The notes beneath the pieces were generated by a model. That model saw only the letters and a list, made by a program, of their open reading frames with translations. It was not told where the DNA came from and ran no database searches. Positions 1-11,376 of a stretch of 64,000 nucleotides of DNA are shown piece by piece. Source of the stretch: Stomorhina lunata (Eukaryota > Arthropoda > Insecta > Diptera > Rhiniidae); NCBI GenBank assembly GCA_933228675.1, contig OW121741.1:40577952-40641951 (forward strand), given 5' to 3'. How positions within the stretch are numbered: position 1 is the first letter of the stretch; every line of letters begins with the position of its first letter. Position numbers and translations under genes: made by a program.

Positions 1-424
1 TCCGTAAATTTTTTGTATGGGAGCTATGGTTAAATGTGAGGCGATATCGATGAAATTATATGCTGCCTAGTACTTATGTAGAACTTCTATGTACCAAATT
101 TTATCATCATAGCTAGTATAATTTGTTATTTATTAGCAAATAAGCAATTAGCCTAGACGAGGTTATACGAGAGCTATGGTCAAATGTGAACCGATTTTGT
201 CCGATTTCATTTCCAAGAAATGAAGAACATTTATGCCAAATTTCAGTGACCTATATCCCTTCGTTAAGGTTTTATTGTGCCGACAACAGACAGACGGAGA
301 TCGCTCAATCGTCTTAGATTTTCACAAGGACTCATTTTTCATTTTTGGTTTTTGAGCCAATATTAAGGAAATTACAAACGGAATAACAATCTCAATATAC
401 CCCCCATTTAGATGGTGGCTATAA
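1..424 (-). repeat. R1 dispersed repeat, truncated copy
   Basis: The reverse complement matches the start of the R1 copies at 8254 and 20567, including the 'tacccaccatc' head and the stretch 'gagattgtcattccgtttg'. It carries the family's repeated sentence-like blocks (ATCGGTTCACATTTGACC, AGCTCCCATA) and a GACAGACGGA motif. It runs off the window start and ends where a Transib fragment begins. No coding potential is seen. The class of this repeat is unknown to me. Confidence 0.7.
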
Positions 425-594
425 AAATAGGTAAAAAATCAACAAAAAAATAATTTTTACCCAAATATCTCGAAAGCCAAGGAGACAACCTACACATGTA
501 ACCTTTTTGTTTTTTTTTGTAGATCTTCTGAAGGACAACTTAAGTTTAAAATTTCCATCCATATTTCCAAAAAAAGCGTCCGTAAACCACTGTG
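425..594. mobile_element. Transib terminal fragment
   Basis: The last ~170 bp match the outer arm of the Transib copies (the 'acccaaatatctcgaa' and 'gtagatcttct' blocks) and finish with GCGTCCGTAAACCACTGTG, the right terminus. Internal sequence between the block near 545 and the end is shortened relative to the full copies. The other end is missing, so no target duplication can be confirmed. It separates an R1 fragment from a LINE fragment. Confidence 0.75.
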
Positions 595-1225
595 CACCGT
601 GACTTCTGGTGCTGTCTTTTCGGAGAACGTTGTACCCCTTACAACTTTGCAGACTGGAATTGTTGTTCAGTTTTGTCTTCTGGACCGCTGCGACCACGAT
701 GTTGTGTTGCTGCATAAATCGCGTTATTTCGGATATTTTGCCTTGAAGGCCATTGCAGTTGAACTGCAAAATTGATATCACCCCAGGAACTCGGACTGCA
801 ATCGATGGTGTTAGCGACGATGGATTGTGCTGCTGATGTTGATGCTGCCATGGTTGTTGCCATTGCTTCTCCGACCACTCCCTGTCATGTTGAAGTCCTG
901 AACAATACCTCAGGTGACATCAGCCCAAACAAGAGTTGCACAATAGCTGGGCTTGCATATGGTGCAGGCGGTTCTGGCACACTGTGCAGATCCATGGTTC
1001 GGGATTTGTTTCAACCCCGGCATGGACCAAAAGAATGCGGAGCAGCACTGTCGGAATATGTTGCTCCGAAATTAAATATTGTAAATATGTTATTGCTGAG
1101 TTGACTGCCCTTGGCCGAGAAACCTCTGGTTATTCCGGTACGTAGAACCGGCTGTCGCTGGAATGAGTTGGTTTTGTAATTATGTCCGATTGTGGGCCAA
1201 TTCCAACAAAATTAGTTACACTCAT
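595..1225 (-). pseudogene. Non-LTR retrotransposon ORF2, N-terminal fragment (2A-like, zinc finger, endonuclease start)
   Basis: Reading the minus strand from the ATG at 1225-1223, one frame runs to the Transib fragment, broken only by a TAA at 1132-1130. In order it encodes a short leader, a hydrophobic run ending in GVETNPEP (a 2A-like motif), a Cys/His domain with WICTVC, CNSC and WCH spacing typical of a small zinc finger or PHD-like fold, a Gln/His-rich linker, then ISILQFNCNGLQGK, the first motif of an apurinic-type endonuclease. Everything after about the first 50 endonuclease residues is missing. LINE origin is secure; the exact clade (Jockey/CR1/L2-like) is not assigned. Confidence 0.75.
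995..1018 (-). other. 2A-like ribosome-skipping motif, degenerate
   Basis: The codons read GVETNPEP, following a Leu-rich stretch (LLRILLVHA) and followed by Trp. The known 2A consensus is D-V/I-E-x-N-P-G-P. Here the first Asp is Gly and the Gly of NPGP is Glu, so skipping is unlikely in this copy. 2A-like peptides at the N-terminus of LINE ORFs are established in several families; the assignment here is by motif only. Confidence 0.5.
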
Positions 1226-1284
1226 TTCGGCTACAGTAGGCAATATTTATGCCACACTTTATTTTTTTTTTTAAACTTGAAAAA

Positions 1285-1524
1285 AATGAATTTGTGGCTG
1301 TAAAGGGACAAAGTTTCTGGTCTATGAGGGAAGTTCTAAGAAAGGTATTCGAAATAATGACCCGATTTATCCAAAAATGTTGGTAAAGAGCAAAAAGGGT
1401 TTAATCTCTTATTGGGAAAACATTTTATACATAAATTTATAAATAACCTCTACAAATCCTGACATATGTTTTTCTTATTTATAACGAAGTTTTTCTCTTA
1501 AAAATCCACGTTCATTTCGAAGAA
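1285..1524 (+). repeat. ~240-bp direct repeat, left member
   Basis: It is nearly identical to 7817-8062, sharing 'aatgaatttgtggctgtaaa' at one end and 'aaaatccacgttcattt' at the other. The two members flank the R2 copy that Transib A interrupts. No open frame of note. Confidence 0.8.
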
Positions 1525-1547
1525 CACGTAAGAAAGTGCTATAGTCG
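1525..1547 (+). repeat. R2 dispersed repeat, left piece split by Transib A
   Basis: The sequence 'gtaagaaagtgctatagtcg' is the start of R2 as seen whole at 18581 and 35981-36728. It continues at 7052 after Transib A, with AGTCG duplicated across the insertion. Confidence 0.8.
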
Positions 1548-2932
1548 CACAGTGGTTTACGGACGCTTTTTTTTGGAAATAATTCTTTAACTTTTGAACG
1601 ACTGGAGATATTTGAATGAAATTTGACATGGTGATAGTCAAGGAGTATTCGAGTTGGTTTTTAAAAGCACTGGTCCATGAGGGGTCGGGAGAGTGATTGA
1701 TGGACCTTCAAAGTTGGTCACCTCGGGTGTTCGACTTTTTTAAAAATTCGCCAAAAATCCATTTATGTATGGATTGAAAAGAAATTTTAAACTTAAGTTG
1801 TCCTTGAGAAGATCTACAAAAAATACGCTTAAATGTGTAGGTTATCTCCTTTGGATTTCGAGATATTTGGGTAAAAAGGAATTTTTAGGTTGATTTTTTA
1901 CCTCTTTTTTTAAGCTTTTTTTGATCTGGTGGACGCATCTGAGGACCAAAAATTTTTTAAGAATATTCTTTAAATTTGTAATAAAATTCTGAATAATTTT
2001 TGTGCAAGTTAGTTATAGAAATCTTCTTTTGTTTAAAAGTTAAAAATATTCAAAGTTGAAACTTACAAAAAATTTCGCTTTTTTTTTAGTTTTTCCCCAA
2101 AAGATAGCTATATTTTTTCACTAATAAAAAAATATTTTCTTAAGAAACATAAAAAGATTTTTAAAGTTTTAAAAGAAAACATAATGAGAATGCGTATAAA
2201 ACAAATTTCTTGCTAATTGGACTTTTGGTCCTCGCACATGTCCTCTCCAAAAAATGGCAATTTGTAAAAAAAAAAATTAGTTTAAACAAAAATTTCTCAA
2301 AAGGCAAAGCACCGATTTGAAAAAAATTATAATGTTCATATTTTCCAATATATCTGTTATTGATTAGAAAAGTTTTTTCTGAAACGCGCTGCAAATAGAG
2401 ACAGTGTTGCCATATTTGTAAAAAAACTCATTTTTTGAAACACCTTTTTCCCCAGTTGGGAATTGGGGAATTTTTAAGTTAAAATTGGGAATTTTTTTTA
2501 GTCTATTGCTTTTACATCTTATTGGTCTACATTACTACAAAATTTCATTGTAATATCTTTATCCATGTCATTTCCACAGAATATCAAAGATTAAAAATAT
2601 TTTCCTTAAAAAAGCAGAAAAACAATTTTTTTTGTTTTACGATACAAAGTGTAAAAAAAGTAACGCACTTAAAAAAAACTTTTACTTAGTGCTAATCTCC
2701 TAGTCTTTCCCGATCTAATGATACTAAACATGTATATAAAGCATTAATACCGAGTCTTAAAAAACTCTGAAAACTTTAGCCCCCGTAGCATTTTTACACT
2801 GTTTATTTAAATATAAGTGATGAATTTGTGCATATAAAATTAATAATCATACTCAAATATTTCACTATAAGATGACAATGATCCTTTGATAACAAACAAA
2901 TATTTTTTTATTTTTTTAAAGAAAATATCATG
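1548..2932. repeat. Long terminal inverted arm, left, of Transib A
   Basis: About 1.38 kb reads as the reverse complement of 5640-7051, with small indels near the inner edge. A 77-95 residue open frame inside it recurs in each arm simply because the arms are copies, so I do not call it a gene. Confidence 0.85.
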
Positions 2933-3066
2933 AGGATTTATGAAATATCAAAATGTAAATAATTTGTACTTATATTAAAAGGTGAAATACATTTTATTGA
3001 AGTATTTGTAGTTAAAGTTTAAACTTACAGTTTTTATTACATATTTATATAAAAGTAGTTATTTAC

Positions 3067-5080
3067 TTAATTTTTATTTTCAGTAAAATAATCAGTACAA
3101 TCTATTATATCAAGAACCTCTTCCAGGTGTTCGTTTTCAGAAGTTTTTGTATAACTGCTCCACCATTTCTTTCTTATCGTTGATAGAGCAGGATCAGAAG
3201 ACAACAAGAGATAATTTATTAGATCCTGATTTTGCGATTTTCTTGAGCATTTTCTGGTATTAAATAGTTGGATATACTTGAAATCTGAATTACGCGCTTC
3301 CTGGGCCTCTTCTGTCAGTTCACCAAGTGGGAGAAGATTTGATTCAATTATTTCACGACCATGTTGAAGGACTTTATGAACTGTTGGTGTAATTTCTTTC
3401 CAGTGATACAAATGTCGTATACGAGTTAACGCGTTGAGGGCATAGCAATGAAATTTTTCAGCATTTATTTGATATTTGCTATTTATTGCCGATAATATTA
3501 CGTAACATTTACGAAGAACTTCCTCATCAATTCCAGTAATCTTTGAAGTTGTTTCATAATTTTCAAAGAATCGCCTGGCCGTATTACCATCGTTTGTACT
3601 GCCATATCCTACAAGTGGTTTGTCTATGTTTAGACCCGTCATAGTTTTGAATTCTTCCTGAATCCTTTTTTTTTCACTGGATCTCATTTCAATCAGTTCC
3701 TTATTATTTCTCACGGATTTTAGCTGATTATCAGGTATATTCCTATATTTCAGATCATATGCTATATGTAGCATAAATTCTAAAAATCGGATACGTGCAT
3801 GTAGGGGCGATATACCAAATTCCAGAACCTCTTGATTAATTGCAGTACTAGCTGATGCATCTTCTGAAGTTTGTAGAAATTCCGATTTCTTCTTTCCGCA
3901 TAATGAGCATTTCCAAGTTGAATGGGTTTCCGTTATAGCGTTGCTTACTTTTCCATCTATCATTGTCAATTGAAGCTCAAAATTTACATTAATCAAATAT
4001 CCATGTATGTCTATGCAGACTGGACTCAAATTGTCTATTGAATATTTGATATCATCAACCCAATTTTTTGTGCTTGCTGCATTTTCTTTTAAATATTCGA
4101 ATCTGATCGGTCTGCAAAATGCCTTTGATCCTGGAGATGTGTTAACCCACACATATTCAGTACGCTCTTTTGATGTGGATGGTTCAGAACGATTCTTTCT
4201 TAATCTTAGTGGTACTAGGGATGCCATAAAAACGCTTCTGTAGTCATTTGTGTTCTGATGAGATGTTGATTGTTTGTATTCCGGTAATCCAGATAAACCG
4301 TCACATCCCCATTTACATATTAAAGTTAAGTCCTTGTTGTCAAGTTTCTTGGCTTCTTCTTCAGACAATGTAGTAGATATCAGCCTTGATGCCGTATTTT
4401 CCAATAATTTTGATAAATCCACAGATGCACTTTCGTCTCCTATCACGTTTGTTGGTATTAAGTTTTTATCCTGGTAAAATTGAGTGTCCTTTGTCTCGTA
4501 ATGCCTTACAGAGTTTAATATATTTATTTTTACTCAATTTCAACTCGAGCATAAGAGCAAGTGCTTCTTCCTCCGAAAATTCTGATTGAGAAGAAGGAGT
4601 TGGTATACTCTTAATAATTCGCTTAAGACGTTTAGGAGAAGCCTCTGGGAGAATATCTGCTATTTGTTTAGCTTCAGCTGGTTGATTATTTCGTTTGAGC
4701 ACTTCCTTAAAGGAATCTTTGATTTCAGTATCCGAATGAGTAGAAAGAACTTCGGATAATCGCATCTTTTTAGATCTTTCTCCGAGATCATCATAGTTTT
4801 TTAGAGGGGCTCCAGCACCAGAAGTTTTAAGCTCAATTGAGTCCTTCAGCCAGTCTTTAAATTTAGATTCAAATCTTTTTAAACAGTAATTAACCGACTT
4901 AATTTTAAGTTCAAATAACTTTACAAATTTTACGACTTTGTCTTCCTCACTATTGAGAATCATGGAGTTAGTTTGACTTTTAGCATATCGCATGATTATT
5001 TTAATTTTTTCTGCTCTCGAACTGCTTGGTTGTTCAAAAAGAATATCGCACAACACTTTAAATTCCAATGTTATAGCCAT
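3067..5080 (-). pseudogene. Transib transposase, copy A, frameshifted
   Basis: The ATG at 5080-5078 opens a 204-residue frame ending in HSILPG, then a stop. A second frame resumes at the Met of MIGDESASVDL and runs 459 residues to 3067. Compared with copy B the span is 2014 instead of 2037 nt: a 23-nt deletion just after the codons for LPG breaks the frame. The translated parts appear identical to copy B, including the WGCDG, MIDGKV, C-x2-C, HKVLQH and EARN motifs. One lesion thus separates this copy from an open gene. Not expected to yield full-length enzyme. Confidence 0.9.
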
Positions 5081-5639
5081 GATGTTTTAACTGTTAATAG
5101 CAGTTACATTTAAAACTTTCTTTTTTATATTAAAAAAAAACATTTTTTATATATACCTGTATCCAAAGAATAATAAAGAAATCAATGAATTAATGTATTT
5201 TTTACCTCTAAAAATAGGTGCATATATAACTCAACCAATATGTGCGTCTCGTAAAACCTACCTGTATGGAGGTGAGTAACCATATCCTTTCTGACCATTA
5301 TGAAAAACCCAAGTTGTAACAATTTTTACCTATTGCATTAACTTTCACATTAAAAAACATTTTATAACCTTAACATAATTTTGCAATTTTTTCAAATACA
5401 CCAATTTTAAATACCGGAAAAATGCCTTTAAATCTTATTTTAAATAAATTGTCACACTGTTACTATAAAAGTACTCTTCTAATTAAACTTTTGCTACAAA
5501 TTATGGATATATTACCTTTACACTGTTATCAAAATCGGTGCCTTACTCGTACTTACTTATTTAGAATCTTTTACTAAAATTTTATTTTTTAGCTTGGAAC
5601 AAAAGGCAAAATCGAATAAAATTTTTTTAAGTCATTCTT

Positions 5640-7051
5640 ATAATGTTTTCTTTAAAAAAATAAAAAACTATTTATATCTTTTTGAAGAAAATATTTGTTT
5701 ATTAGCGAAGGATCATTGTCATCTTAAAAATAGTGAAATATTTGAGTATGATAATTAACTTTATATGCACAAATTCATCACTTATATTTAAATAAACAGT
5801 GTAAAAATGCTACGGGGGCCAAACTTTTCAGAGTTTTTTAAGACTCGGTATTAATGCTTTATATACATGTTTAGTATCATTAGATCGGGAAAGACTAGGA
5901 GATTAGCACTAAGTAAAAGTTTTTTTTAAGTGCGTTACTTTTTTTACACTTTGTATCGTAAAAAAAAAAAAATTGTTTTTCTGCTTTTTTAAGGAAAATA
6001 TTTTTAATCTTTGATATTCTGTGGAAATGACATGGATAAAGATATTACAATGAAATTTTGTAGTAATGTAGACCAATAAGATGTAAAAGCAATAGACTAA
6101 AAAAAATTCCCAATTTTAACTTAAAAATTCCCCAATTCCCAACTGGGGAAAAAGGTGTTTCAAAAAATGAGTTTTTTTACAAATATGGCAACACTGTCTC
6201 TATTTGCAGCGCGTTTCAGAAAAAACTTTTCTAATCAATAACAGATATATTGGAAAATATGAACATTATAATTTTTTTCAAATCGGTGCTTTGCCTTTTG
6301 AGAAATTTTTGTTTAAACTAATTTTTTTTTTTACAAATTGCCATTTTTTGGAGAGGACATGTGCGAGGACCAAAAGTCCAATTAGCAAGAAATTTGTTTT
6401 ATACGCATTCTCATTATGTTTTCTTTTAAAAACTTTAAAAATCTTTTTATGTTTCTTAAGAAAATATTTTTTTATTAGTGAAAAAATATAGCTATCTTTT
6501 GGGGAAAAACTAAAAAAAAAGCGAAATTTTTTGTAAGTTTCAACTTTGAATATTTTTAACTTTTAAACAAAAGAAGATTTCTATAACTAACTTGCACAAA
6601 AATTATTCAGAATTTTATTACAAATTTAAAGAATATTCTTAAAAAATTTTTGGTCCTCAGATGCGTCCACCAGATCAAAAAAAGCTTAAAAAAAGAGGTA
6701 AAAAATCAACCTAAAAATTCCTTTTTACCCAAATATCTCGAAATCCAAAGGAGATAACCTACACATTTAAGCGTATTTTTTGTAGATCTTCTCAAGGACA
6801 ACTTAAGTTTAAAATTTCTTTTCAATCCATACATAAATGGATTTTTGGCGAATTTTTAAAAAAGTCGAACACCCAAGGTGACCAACTTTGAAGGTCCATC
6901 AATCACTCTCCCGACCCCTCATGGACCAGTGCTTTTAAAAACCAACTCGAATACTCCTTGACTATCACCATGTCAAATTTCATTCAAATATCTCCAGTCG
7001 TTCAAAAGTTAAAGAATTATTTCCAAAAAAAAGCGTCCGTAAACCACTGTG
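5640..7051. repeat. Long terminal inverted arm, right, of Transib A
   Basis: It is the inverted partner of 1548-2932 and ends GCGTCCGTAAACCACTGTG. The stretch 5081-5639 between gene start and arm is the presumed leader; it matches 40914-41472 of copy B inverted. Confidence 0.85.
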
Positions 7052-7818
7052 AGTCGGTCAAGCCCGACCATACGATACCCTTCACCACTAAGGTCAAAAG
7101 TGTTATTTTTTCTGTATAAAGACAAATATTTGCTAAATTTTGCCATCATACAAACATTTTCACAAAACTTTTATATTTAAGCTGCTTCCGACATTTGGAC
7201 TTATATGAGAGCTAGGGTCAAATGTAAACCGATTATCTCGAAATTTGGCAAATTGATTACAGTTGTAACAAAAATTATGTATGTAAAAAATAATCTTAAA
7301 TTCCCATTATCTTCCGATTTACGAGCTTTTTAGTGATTTTTGTCTCATTTAGTGAGTTTTTAAAGAAAAGTTTGTATGGGAGCTATGGTCAAATGTGGAC
7401 CGATTTTAACGAAATTTGGTACAGTGATTTTAGTTGACATAAGCAGTATTTCATTTAAATTTCATGTAAAAATATTTATATCTGTTTCCAATATATCAAT
7501 TCCGGGAAGTTGGACCTATGGGAGGTACCATAAATAAAGAACCGATTTTGACGAATTTCAATAGCCATGGTCCCATAATCAAAAAAATGATCTGTGTCAA
7601 ATTTCATTAAATTATCTTTAGAACTGCGACCTGTAGTTTGATTACAAGGTTTACATGGGGGTCCAGCCAGACGGACGGACATCGCTAAATCGACTCAGAA
7701 AGTGATTCTAAGCCTATTGCTATACTAAAAGGTGGGTGTAAGACAAATATTTCCATGCGTTACATACATCAGCACAAACTTATAATACCCTTTCCACTTA
7801 TGGTGGTGAAGGGTATAA
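7052..7818 (+). repeat. R2 dispersed repeat, main piece
   Basis: It continues R2 from 1547 with 'agtcggtcaagcccgacc', a small hairpin, then 'atacccttcaccac', and ends near 'ggtggtgaagggtataat'. Inside are degenerate blocks reading 'gctatggtcaaatgtggacc' and a GACGGACGGA-type motif. Non-coding; class unknown. Confidence 0.8.
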
Positions 7819-8062
7819 TGAATTTGTGGCTGTAAAGGGACAAAGTTTCTGGTCCATGAGGGAAGTTCTAAGAAAGGTATTCGAAATAATGACCCGATTT
7901 CTCCAAAAATGTTGGTAAAGAGCATAAATTTCAAGTTTTGTAACCTCTTATTGGGAAAACATTTTATATGATAAAGTTATAAATACACTACAAATCCGGA
8001 CATAAGTTCTTCTTACTTATAACGAAGTTTTTCCCTTAAAAATCCACGTTCATTTTGAAGAA
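7817..8062 (+). repeat. ~240-bp direct repeat, right member
   Basis: Partner of 1285-1524. A related block sits inside the R2 copy near 54404, so this probably belongs to a variant R2 unit. The following 190 bp to R1 are rich in GAATGA words and hold nothing I can name. Confidence 0.75.
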
Positions 8063-8253
8063 TAAATGAATGTGTTCTCGTTGATGAATGTCGTATTGAA
8101 TCAGTGAAAAATGAAATGGATGAATGAATGACGGACTGAATGAGTGAAGTGAATGTTTATGGTTTTATGCGATTGTTGTTATTTTGTTTATTTAGTAGAC
8201 GATTATGTTTGTTTATTGTAGATGTTGTATGACGTTATTATTATTGTTCTTGT

Positions 8254-9870
8254 TATACCCACCATCAAAAAGAATGGGGGTATATTGAGATTGTCATTCC
8301 GTTTGTAATTTCCTTAATATTGGCTTAAAAATCAAAAACGATATATATTCTGAATCCTTAAATTCTAAGACGATTGAGCTATGTCCGTCTGTCTGTCTGT
8401 TGAAATCACGATAACGTCTAAACGAAAAGAGCTAGCTAACTGAAACTTAGCAAAAACATTCTTTATCTATGAGAAAATTTCGGTATTAAAATTGGGCAAA
8501 ATCGGTTAGCATTTGACCATAGCTCCCGTATAACGTCGTCTAGGCTAATCGCTTATTTGCTAATATATGACAAATTATATAAGTTATGATGACAAAATTT
8601 GGTATCTAGAAGTTTTACATAAGCACTAGGCAGCATATAAAATTTCATCGAAATCGGTTCACATTTAGCCATAGCTCCCATACAAAAAACTTACGGAAAC
8701 AGCCTAAATTTCACCTAAAATACACTTAAATGCCAATAAATCTAAAAGTATAACAGATATAACCACTAAATTTGGCACAAGAAAGTCTTATGTCAATTTT
8801 GTCGCAATCGGTCACCATTTGACCTAGCTCCCATATAAAAAACTTACGAAAACACAAAAATTCAAAAAGAAAAGGGGATTTATGTCCGTCTGTCCGTCAG
8901 ATAAAATCATGATAGCTCCTTAACTACAAGAGCTAGTAAGACTAAATTAAGCACAAGGAAGTCTTATGTCAATGCGAGCCAGTGTGCAGAATTTTGTCAC
9001 AATCGGTCACCATTTGATCATAGGTCCCATATAAAAAACTTATGGAAAAACAAAAATACATAAAGAAAAGGTTGTTTATGTCAGTCTGTCCGTCAGATAA
9101 AAGCACGATAGCGCCTTAACGAAAAGAGCTAGAGGGACAAAATTTTACAAAAGTATTTTGGATATTTTGAAAAAGATGTGTGTTGAAAATGGACAAAATC
9201 GGTTCAAATTTAGTTAGAGCTCCCATATAACCCCACCCCGGGAAACACATTAATGCTGATAAATTGAATACAATTGTAATAGCTATGACGATTAAATTTA
9301 AAATAGGGAAGTTTTATGCAATTTTTGATCAGTTTATCAAATTTTATAGGAATCAGTCCATATTTGACTTTAGCTTTCATGTGAAAAACACTCACGGAAA
9401 CCAAAAATTTTAGCAAAGGCCAGTTAAAAGCTATTAAATTAGAAACTGTGATAGCTATGGTCACTAAATTTTGCAAGAATAAGCTCTCTATATATACCAG
9501 CCAGTGTGTAAAATTTTGTTATAATCGGTCAACATTTGGCTATAATTCTTATATATATAACATCCCCTTTTTATATCTACAATCAAAAAGATTTGGAGGT
9601 ACATTCATTATATTAAGATTGCACCTATGAAATTATATAGGCATCAATCAATGTTCAGCCCAGACTTTATATATGATGAATGCATTAGGAACTCATAACG
9701 AAATATATGGACCTGCCGTATTACTATTAACGTGTTTAGCCTAACTACATATTAATCACAACGAAAAGTATTTAACAACTTATTAACATAAAACTGTACC
9801 CGGTTATGAGACCAAATTTTAATCAAAATAAATACTGGGGAAACCACTAAAATATTTTTAAATGTTGAAC
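8254..9870 (+). repeat. R1 dispersed repeat, first part (split by mariner)
   Basis: It begins 'tatacccaccatc', then 'gggggtatattgag', and proceeds through loosely tandem blocks of about 160-180 bp, each with 'atcggtcaccatttga', 'agctcccatataaaaaactt' and 'gtccgtctgtccgtc'. It matches 20567-23432 closely. A mariner element interrupts it at 9871; the repeat resumes at 11181. No coding frame. Confidence 0.8.
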
Positions 9871-9872
9871 TA

Positions 9873-11180
9873 AAGGGTGGTTAAATTGTAAGGGCCGATG
9901 TTGAATGTAAACCACACCTAAACGCCAAGTTTTTTTCCGAATTTTATTTGACATTTCTCTATTTCAGACTTACTCAATTTGAACCATGGAGAGATACACA
10001 ATCCAACAACGTGTTAAAGTTATCCAGACTTATTATGAAAATGGGCGTTCAAATCAAAATGCATATCGTGCACTTCGTGATTTTTTTGGTCAATTTGATC
10101 GTCCAAATGTGCGTACAATCGCAAAAATCGTGGAAAAATTCGAGCAAACCGGGTCTGTAGAAGATGTGAGAACACCAGTGCATGCTAGTACAGCTCGTAC
10201 TGCAGAAAATATTGCTGCTGTTCGCGATAGTGTGGCTGAAGAGCCGTCCACCTCAACTCGTCGTCGTGCCCAACAATTGCACCTCTCACGCTCGTCGTTG
10301 ATGAACATTATGCATAAAGACTTGCATTTACACGCTTACAAGGTGCAATTGGCTCAAGAACTAAAGCCTCTTGACCATTCCAAACGGCGTGAATGGGCAG
10401 AATGGTGGCAAGAAATGGCAACAGTGGATAATCAATTTTCGAAGAAATCATCAAAATCATCTTCAGTGATGAGGCACATTTTCACCTCAGTGGATTCGTC
10501 AATAAACAGAATTGCCGCATTTGGGCGATTGAGAATCCAAGAGTGATTGTCGAAAAACCAATGCACCCACAAAGAGTGACTGTTTGGTGCGGTTTATGGG
10601 CTGGCGGCATCATCGGGCCGTATTTTTTCCAAAATGAGGCCGGTCAGTCAGTTACTGTGAATGGTGTTCGCTATCGTGAGATTAAAACGAACTTTTTTGG
10701 CCCGAATTGGAAGATATGCATGTGGACGATATGTGGTTTCAGCACTGTGCCACTTGCCACACAGCTAACGAAACAATGGCTCTTTTGCGCAACAAATTCA
10801 ATGGACGTGTTATCTCATGTAATGGCGATGTCAATTGGCCGCCAAGATCATGTGAATTGATACCGTTGGACTTTTTTCTTTGGGGTTATGTGAAAGAAAA
10901 GGTGTACGTCGATAAGCCAGCAACAATTCAAGAGCTAAAGGATGAGATAATTCGGCACATTAACGGCATAGAACCTCCATTATGCCTCAGGGTCATCGAA
11001 AATTTGGACCTTCGGATGGAGGTTTGCCGCCATGGTCGCGGCGCCCATTTGGCCTATATTTTGTTCCATACATAATTGAGTAATACCAATATATCATAAT
11101 AAAATAAAATTACAATATTTTCCTAAATAGTTTGTGTTTTATTCAAAATTAACATCGGCCCTTGAAATTTAACCACCCGA
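9873..11180 (+). mobile_element. Mariner-like element, DD41D group, copy 1
   Basis: Terminal inverted repeats read AAGGGTGGTTAAATTG at the left and AATTTAACCACCCGA at the right, with a TA at each side (9871-9872 and 11181-11182). The uninterrupted R1 copy near 23235 shows the empty site with a single TA, confirming the boundaries. It contains a broken transposase gene. Length 1308 bp is normal for the group. Confidence 0.9.
9986..11075 (+). pseudogene. DD41D mariner transposase, copy 1, frameshifted
   Basis: The frame opens with MERYTIQQRVKVIQTYY, a helix-turn-helix DNA-binding start, and holds RRRAQQLHLSRSSLMNI, the second such helix set. At about 10440 an 8-nt slippage duplication (atcatcaa twice) breaks the frame just before the FSDEAHF catalytic motif. 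Further small indels lie near 10700 and 10745, the latter destroying the QQ-D-ATCHTA motif. The C-terminal frame regains PLDFFLWGYVKEKVY. At least three lesions make it inactive. Unlike copy 2 it keeps an 11-residue segment before RVTVWCGLW. Confidence 0.85.
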
Positions 11181-11376
11181 TATAAAGCTACTGCAACCGA
11201 ATTTAGTCCAAAGGTTTTACCAACAATACCAATTAGCTTAGCGATTTTTTCAGTTTTGGTCCAGATTTTGAATTAGCTGTACCCTTGTAGATATATGAGA
11301 TATGTTTCTAAATTTGGCACAACTTGATGGTGGGTATATAAGATTCGGCACAGCCGAATATAACACTCTTACTTGT
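11181..11376 (+). repeat. R1 dispersed repeat, last part
   Basis: It resumes R1 with 'tataaagctactgcaaccga' and ends in a hairpin, ATTCGGCACAGCCGAAT, followed by ACACTCTTACTTGTT. The end formula resembles the R2 terminus. Confidence 0.8.

Larger units (their letters stand above)
1548..7051 (-). mobile_element. Transib copy A, 5.5 kb, transposase broken
   Basis: The element starts CACAGTGGTTTACGGACGC and ends in the inverted form. It is flanked by perfect AGTCG duplications (1543-1547 and 7052-7056), as expected for Transib 5-bp duplications. Inverted arms extend about 1.4 kb from each end and surround a transposase gene on the minus strand. The target was an R2 repeat, whose halves rejoin cleanly if the element and one AGTCG are removed. 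Near-identity with copy B suggests recent movement. Confidence 0.93.

Noticed and set aside
6204..6491. 95-codon frame starting MQRVSEKTFLINN, repeated at 2161, 40061 and 44183
   Set aside because: It lies in the Transib inverted arms and recurs only because the arms are copies. It is rich in Phe/Lys from AT-rich DNA and has no known domain.
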